Shown here: one piece after another, positions 5,506-9,026 of the stretch | How the letters are laid out: each line of letters starts with the position of its first letter | How positions within the stretch are numbered: the stretch's first letter is position 1 | Source: RHKX01 sp035695265 | GTDB lineage: Bacteria; Actinomycetota; Thermoleophilia; Solirubrobacterales; 70-9 | DNA length: 9,026 bases | Reading direction: 5' to 3' | NCBI GenBank assembly: GCA_035695265.1 | Contig: DASSEM010000184.1 | Location: 1-9,026, forward strand | Notes under the pieces: generated by a model | What the model was told of the DNA's origin: nothing | Database searches by the model: none | The model's input: only the letters and a program-made list of their open reading frames with translations | Position numbers and translations under genes: made by a program

Positions 5506-6555
5506 ATGGGCACGAGCATCGGAGAGACGACCCCGCTCGGGGATCCGGTCGCCTTCGCGGGCGGCGTGGTCGAGATCGGCGAACGGACCTGGGCCTGGAT
5601 CCAGCCGAACGGCGGCCTCGGCGAGTCGAACGCCGGCCTCGTCATCGGCGACGGTGCAGCGCTCCTCGTCGACACGCTCTGGGACGAGCAGCTGACGGCG
5701 GCGATGCTGGCCGCCTTCGCTCCGGTCTGCGAGCGGGCCGGAGCGCCGATCGAGCACCTCTTCAACACCCACGGCGACGGCGACCACTGGTACGGCAACG
5801 GCCTGCTGGGCGCCGGCGTCGAGACCGTCGCCAGCGCCCCGGCAATCGAGCAGATGCGGGCCGAGCCGCCGTCGATGCTGACCCGGCTTGCGCCGGTCGG
5901 GACGATCGCCGGCCTCGCCGGCCGCGTGCCGCTCCTGCCCGGAGCCGGCCGGCTCCGCGGCCTCGCCGCCTTCGGCTCGATGCTCGACGCCTACGAGTCC
6001 GGCGGCGCCCACCCGCGGGTCCCGGAGCGATCGTTCGCGGCGGGGATGGAGCTCGACGTCGGCGGCCGCCGCGTCGAGCTCAGCTTCGTCGGCCCCGCGC
6101 ACACGATCGGCGACACGATCGCCTGGGTTCCGGACGCCCGCGTCGTCTTCGCCGGCGACATCCTCTTCAGCGGGGTCACGCCGATCATGTGGGCGGGACC
6201 GGTCGCCAACTGGATCGCCGCCCTCGAGCGGATCGAGGCGCTCGAGCCGCGGGTCGTAGTCGGTGGCCACGGCCCGATCGGCGGCATCGCCGAGGTCGCG
6301 GCGTTGCGCGACTACTGGGCCTGGCTACGCGATCGGGTTCGCGCCGCCGGCGACGGCGTCGACGCGATGGCGCTCGCCGAGCGACTGGTCCACTCGAGTG
6401 AGTTCGATCCCTACCGCTCCTGGCCCAACCCCGAGCGCATCTACGTCAACGTGGCGCGGATCGCTGCCACCGAGCACGGCGGCTCGAGCGAGATCGGGAC
6501 CCTCGAGCGGATCAAGCTGATCGCCGCGATGGGCGAGCTCGGCGAAAAGCTCTAG
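5506..6555 (+). CDS. MBL-fold metallo-hydrolase with HxDxDH variant metal motif
   Basis: The 349-aa protein has the ordered metallo-beta-lactamase fold motifs: LLVDT at 53-57, NTHGDGDHWYGN at 87-98 (H89, D91, D93, H94), GPAHTIGDT at 196-204 (H199), FAGDILF at 215-221 (bridging D218) and GGHGP at 253-257 (H255). The canonical HxHxDH has Asp for the second His, so the metal site is HxDxDH. About 100 residues, including a helical insert at roughly 110-175, separate the first motif from H199. Such MBL hydrolases cleave esters, lactones, thioesters or phosphodiesters, and the substrate is not evident. There is no signal peptide and no Shine-Dalgarno; the ATG is taken because the fold begins near residue 20, and a GTG at 5566 would cut into it. 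It is monocistronic as far as can be seen, with a strong hairpin 8 nt after its stop. Confidence 0.9.
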   Translation: MGTSIGETTPLGDPVAFAGGVVEIGERTWAWIQPNGGLGESNAGLVIGDGAALLVDTLWDEQLTAAMLAAFAPVCERAGAPIEHLFNTHGDGDHWYGNGLLGAGVETVASAPAIEQMRAEPPSMLTRLAPVGTIAGLAGRVPLLPGAGRLRGLAAFGSMLDAYESGGAHPRVPERSFAAGMELDVGGRRVELSFVGPAHTIGDTIAWVPDARVVFAGDILFSGVTPIMWAGPVANWIAALERIEALEPRVVVGGHGPIGGIAEVAALRDYWAWLRDRVRAAGDGVDAMALAERLVHSSEFDPYRSWPNPERIYVNVARIAATEHGGSSEIGTLERIKLIAAMGELGEKL

Positions 6556-6562
6556 ATCACTG

Positions 6563-6603
6563 CCGGCGGAATGCTCCGGGCTTCGCCCGTCCGCTTCCGC
6601 CGG
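6563..6603. terminator. Nested hairpin, probable bidirectional terminator
   Basis: CCGGCGGAA (6563-6571) pairs perfectly with TTCCGCCGG (6595-6603). The 23-nt loop contains a second perfect hairpin, CGGGC (6577-6581) with GCCCG (6585-6589) around TTC. The element fills the 55-bp gap between the converging MBL and P450 genes, 8 nt after one stop and 7 nt before the other. There is no U-tract on either strand, as is common for high-GC actinobacterial terminators. Confidence 0.7.
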
Positions 6604-6610
6604 ACCGTCG

Positions 6611-7966
6611 CTAGGCCGGGACCGGGGCTCGCTCGCGCTCGGCGAGGATCGCCTCGGCGCCCTTGGCGGGGACGACCGTGATCATGCGCCGGCGGTTGGC
6701 CTCGAGGCGGCCGGCGCCGCCGATTCGAACCTCCATCCGGCTGAGGACGGCGCGGAGCACGATGTCCATCTCCAGCATCGCGAAGCTGGCGCCGAGGCAG
6801 CGCCGGCGGCCGCCGCCGAACGGAATCCAGGTGTAGGTGCCGGGGTCGGATTCGAGGAAGCGCTCGGGCCGGAAGGCGTAGGGCTCGGGATAGATCTCGG
6901 GATCGTGGTGAACGAGGTAGGCGTTGGGGACGAGGTGGCAGCCGGGGCCGTAGGTGCGACCCCCGACCTCGATCTCGGCGACGACGCGGCGCGGGCCGGC
7001 AATCGAGAGCACCGGACGGCGGCGCAGGGTCTCGCGGATCGTCGCGGTGACGTAGGTGTCCTCACCGGCGTCGACCTCGGCGCTGAGGCGGTCGAGCACG
7101 GCCGGGTTGCGGAGCAGGCGCTCGAATGCCCAGGACAGCTCGGTCGCGGTCGTCTCGTGACCGGCGACGAGCAGCGTCATCAGCTCGTCGCGGAGCTCGG
7201 AATCCGACATCGGCGAGCCGTCCTCGTGGCGGGCGAGGAGCAGCATCGAGAGGACGTCGTCGCGATTGTCGGAATCTGAGCGGCGCTCGTCGATCAGCCC
7301 CTGGATCTCCTCGTCGGCCTGCCCGCGGACCTCCTGGAAGGCCGCGACCGCCGGCAGCAGGCGACCGAGGCGCTGCAGGGGCGGGATGAGGCTGACCGGG
7401 CTCATCGCGAACTTGGTCATCTCGCCGACGAGAGCCCGCAGGCGCTCGAGCCGGTCGCCCCGATCGAGCCCGAAGATCGCGCGCAGGATCACCTCGAGGG
7501 TGAGTCCCTGCATATAGGGGTGAAGCGGGACCGGGCTGCCGGTCGTCCAGCCGTCGACCTCGGAGCCGGCGACGTCGGTGACGAGTCCGCGGAGCGCCTC
7601 CATCTTCTCCCCGTGGAAGGCCGGGAGCATCAGCTTCCGCTGGGTCAGGTGCCGCTCCTCGTCGAGGAGCAGGATCGAGTTCGGACCGACGACCGGGAGC
7701 AGGACCGAGCTGCCCTCGCCGGAGTGGAGGACGTCAGGCGGCGCCGTGAAGACCGCCTTGATGTCCTCGGGGCGGGACATCATCACGAACGGGTCGATGC
7801 CGAGGAAGTCGAGCGTGAACGTCTTGCCGTAGCGCGCCCGGCAGCGCTCGAGGTAGGGGATCGGCCGCGTCTGCCAGGCGAACGTCTGCCAAGCGCTCGG
7901 CGCCCGCGGTCCGGCAGGCAGCTCGCGTGACCCGGGGACCTCGCGCACGTCGCTCGCCGCTTCCAC
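6611..7966 (-). CDS. Cytochrome P450 monooxygenase
   Basis: The 451-aa protein is a complete soluble bacterial P450, inserting one oxygen atom from O2 into an organic substrate with electrons from partner proteins. Landmarks are the Pro-rich entry LPAGPRAPSAWQTFAWQTRP at 16-35, the I-helix oxygen-binding motif AGHETT at 268-273, the K-helix ExxR at 312-315 (ETLR), PERF at 367-370 and the heme-binding loop FGGGRRRCLG at 383-392 with Cys390 as heme ligand. The wording, notably YLERCRARYGKTFTLDF and PAFHGEKM, is close to the actinobacterial CYP135/CYP138-like group, a judgement made by memory rather than alignment. The start is GTG at 7966, forced by an in-frame TAG 6 to 9 nt upstream. No Shine-Dalgarno is present; a TAGATT box 6 nt before the GTG suggests leaderless expression, and a perfect palindrome lies just upstream. 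No ferredoxin or reductase gene is nearby. Confidence 0.96.
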   Translation of the reverse strand: MEAASDVREVPGSRELPAGPRAPSAWQTFAWQTRPIPYLERCRARYGKTFTLDFLGIDPFVMMSRPEDIKAVFTAPPDVLHSGEGSSVLLPVVGPNSILLLDEERHLTQRKLMLPAFHGEKMEALRGLVTDVAGSEVDGWTTGSPVPLHPYMQGLTLEVILRAIFGLDRGDRLERLRALVGEMTKFAMSPVSLIPPLQRLGRLLPAVAAFQEVRGQADEEIQGLIDERRSDSDNRDDVLSMLLLARHEDGSPMSDSELRDELMTLLVAGHETTATELSWAFERLLRNPAVLDRLSAEVDAGEDTYVTATIRETLRRRPVLSIAGPRRVVAEIEVGGRTYGPGCHLVPNAYLVHHDPEIYPEPYAFRPERFLESDPGTYTWIPFGGGRRRCLGASFAMLEMDIVLRAVLSRMEVRIGGAGRLEANRRRMITVVPAKGAEAILAERERAPVPA

Positions 7967-7972
7967 GGGTCC

Positions 7973-7978
7973 AATCTA
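7973..7978 (-). promoter_or_regulatory. Candidate -10 box of the P450 gene (leaderless)
   Basis: On the minus strand this reads TAGATT, with 6 nt (GGACCC) before the G of the GTG start. That is the spacing expected if transcription starts at the start codon itself. TTGCAC (8005 down to 8000) could be a -35 box, but the spacer is 21 nt, longer than usual, so the promoter may be weak or need help. Confidence 0.4.
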
Positions 7979-7981
7979 ACG

Positions 7982-8003
7982 GCACTGGCCAGGCGGCCAG
8001 TGC
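7982..8003. promoter_or_regulatory. Perfect 22-bp palindrome, probable operator of the P450 gene
   Basis: GCACTGGCC (7982-7990) and GGCCAGTGC (7995-8003) are perfect inverted copies around AGGC. On the P450 strand the dyad occupies the spacer between the TTGCAC and TAGATT boxes, ending 3 bp before the latter, so a bound protein would block RNA polymerase. Size and symmetry fit a TetR-family operator, and TetR repressors commonly control actinobacterial P450 genes; the regulator identity is an inference and no regulator gene is in the window. It could also influence the divergent acyltransferase gene, which starts 104 bp away. Confidence 0.6.
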
Positions 8004-8054
8004 AACTTCGTCACACTTGCCACGCCCTGGCTGCATTCACCCCGCGCTGGAGAA

Positions 8055-8084
8055 CTGGCGCCGCGCGGTCGAACCGCGTGCCAG
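8055..8084 (+). other. Imperfect hairpin upstream of the acyltransferase gene
   Basis: An inner perfect stem CGCGGT (8064-8069) with ACCGCG (8073-8078) closes on a CGA loop. Outside it CTGGC (8055-8059) pairs with GCCAG (8080-8084) across an uneven internal loop. It lies 22 bp before the ATG at 8107, so it may be a leader RNA structure or a second binding site; the outer arms repeat the CTGGC/GCCAG core of the palindrome at 7982-8003. Functional evidence is lacking. Confidence 0.3.
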
Positions 8085-8106
8085 CATCTCCGTCTGAGAC
8101 GCCCCG

Positions 8107-9026
8107 ATGTCGTTTCACGCAATCGTTCGCCTCCCGCCCGCAAGCGGTCGCCGGCTCGCCGGGATCGAGGGCCTGCGCGCGGTGGCGGCAACGACGATTC
8201 TCGTCTCCCACGCCTGGTTCTACTCGAACCCCGAGGGCGCGCCGCTGTGGGACGGCGAGGCCGGCTCGATCCCCTTCGAGACCATGGCCTTCGGCGTCAC
8301 CCTGTTCTTCGCGCTCTCCGGGTTCCTGCTCTACCGGCCGTTCCTCGTCGCCGCTTTCGAGCCCGACCGCCGGCCGAGCGTCGCCGCCTACTTCCGCAAC
8401 CGGACGCTGAGGATCCTGCCCGCCTACTGGGTGATCCTCCTGCTCGTCTCTCTGGTCCTGCAGTCGGCGCTGGTTCGCGACGGCGCCGACCTCCGACCCG
8501 GCGCCCTGACGAATCCCGGCGATCTGCTCTCCTCGGCGCTCCTGCTTCAGGGCTACCAACCGTCGACGACGATCACCGGCATCGGGCCGTCGTGGTCGCT
8601 CGCGGTCGAAGTCGTCTTCTACCTCGCGCTGCCGCTGCTCGCGGGGCTCGCGCTGCTGCTCGCCCGCCGCGCCTCGGGCAGTCGCGGAATCCTGCTCGCC
8701 ACGCTGGCGCCGGCCGTCCTGATGCTCGTGATCGGGATCAGCGGCAAGCTCGCCGCCCAGCACCTGTTCGCCAACCCCGGCCCGGGCGGCGGCTACGACA
8801 ACAGCTGGCACACCGTCGTCGTCCGCAGCTTCTGGGCGCAGGCAGATCTGTTCGCGTTCGGGATGGCGGTCGCCGCCGTCCACGTCCAGGTCGCCCGCGG
8901 CGCCCTCCGCCTCCCGGACTGGTGGCGCCCCGCCGCAATCGCCGTCGCCATCCCGGTCGGCATCGTCACGGCGCTGCGGCTCGCGGGCAACGACGGGCAA
9001 CTCGGCTACCCGATCGACAACACCGC
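8107..9026 (+). CDS. Acyltransferase 3 family membrane protein (OafA/YrhL-like), C-terminus beyond right edge
   Basis: The reading frame stays open from the ATG at 8107 to the end of the window (306 codons plus 2 nt). Family motifs are visible: GIEGLRAV at 19-26 followed by the RX10H catalytic motif (R24, H35), LFFALSGFLLYRPF at 67-80, YFRNRTLRILPAYW at 95-108, and PSWSLAVEVVFYLALPLL at 161-178 (E168). Hydrophobic segments near 25-40, 60-77, 103-120, 163-187, 196-212, 243-260 and 274-291 match the multi-helix membrane domain, which usually has about 10 helices in 350-400 residues. The family moves acetyl or other acyl groups onto cell-surface glycans, lipids or antibiotics. The acceptor is unknown, and whether a C-terminal SGNH domain follows cannot be seen. 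An in-frame TGA at 8095-8097 makes this ATG the earliest possible start. Only a weak GAG precedes it. It is divergent from the P450 gene. Confidence 0.92.
   Translation, partial: MSFHAIVRLPPASGRRLAGIEGLRAVAATTILVSHAWFYSNPEGAPLWDGEAGSIPFETMAFGVTLFFALSGFLLYRPFLVAAFEPDRRPSVAAYFRNRTLRILPAYWVILLLVSLVLQSALVRDGADLRPGALTNPGDLLSSALLLQGYQPSTTITGIGPSWSLAVEVVFYLALPLLAGLALLLARRASGSRGILLATLAPAVLMLVIGISGKLAAQHLFANPGPGGGYDNSWHTVVVRSFWAQADLFAFGMAVAAVHVQVARGALRLPDWWRPAAIAVAIPVGIVTALRLAGNDGQLGYPIDNT

Noticed and set aside
5428..6270. N-terminal extension of the M20 frame to 6270
   Set aside because: The extension is Arg/Asp-rich shadow of the MBL gene on the opposite strand; M20 similarity starts right after the ATG at 5427.
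8011..9000. 329-codon minus-strand frame opposite the acyltransferase gene
   Set aside because: Charged low-complexity shadow; the plus frame has transmembrane segments and the RX10H and SGFLLY motifs.

Overview
The window is high-GC bacterial DNA (roughly 70% G+C by eye) with tightly packed genes, strong G/C bias at third codon positions, and long antisense shadow reading frames. The gene content (P450, SDR, beta-lactamase-fold esterase, PPK2, M20 hydrolase, MBL hydrolase, acyltransferase 3) and near-leaderless starts suggest an actinobacterium. The protein flavour resembles Thermoleophilia/Solirubrobacterales, but that lineage call is an inference without a search. I see no rRNA, tRNA, CRISPR array, insertion sequence or phage gene.

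Layout. (1) 1-159, minus: the N-terminus of an ABC transporter ATPase that runs off the left edge. (2) 221-1929, plus: a compact three-gene operon. It encodes a 98-aa protein with a strict five-residue repeat, a calcineurin-like phosphoesterase joined to it by an ATGA overlap, and a class I-type polyphosphate kinase 2 starting 3 nt later. (3) 5427 down to 1970, minus: an M20 metallo-hydrolase, a short-chain dehydrogenase and a beta-lactamase-fold esterase/hydrolase, in that transcription order, with gaps of 73 and 25 nt. (4) 5506-6555, plus: an MBL-fold metallo-hydrolase divergent from the M20 gene, with an HxDxDH variant metal motif. (5) 7966 down to 6611, minus: a cytochrome P450 with a GTG start. 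(6) 8107 to the right edge, plus: an acyltransferase 3 membrane protein, incomplete.

Functional reading. The plus operon looks like a polyphosphate/nucleotide module. PPK2 interconverts polyphosphate and nucleotides, the phosphoesterase may act on a phosphorylated metabolite, and the repeat protein may be a partner or scaffold; only the PPK2 assignment is firm. The minus cluster and the P450 look like catabolic or detoxifying enzymes (oxidation, dehydrogenation, ester and amide hydrolysis), with no substrate evident from sequence.

The best regulatory signals are around the P450. A perfect 9-4-9 palindrome lies just upstream of a TAGATT -10-like box that sits 6 nt before the GTG start, so a repressor-controlled leaderless promoter is likely. 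No regulator gene is in the window. Two convergent junctions carry hairpins (1925-1943 and the strong nested one at 6563-6603), probably bidirectional terminators without U-tracts. I did not find a convincing wholly new system. The closest candidates are the pentad-repeat/phosphoesterase/PPK2 operon and the orphan P450 operator.
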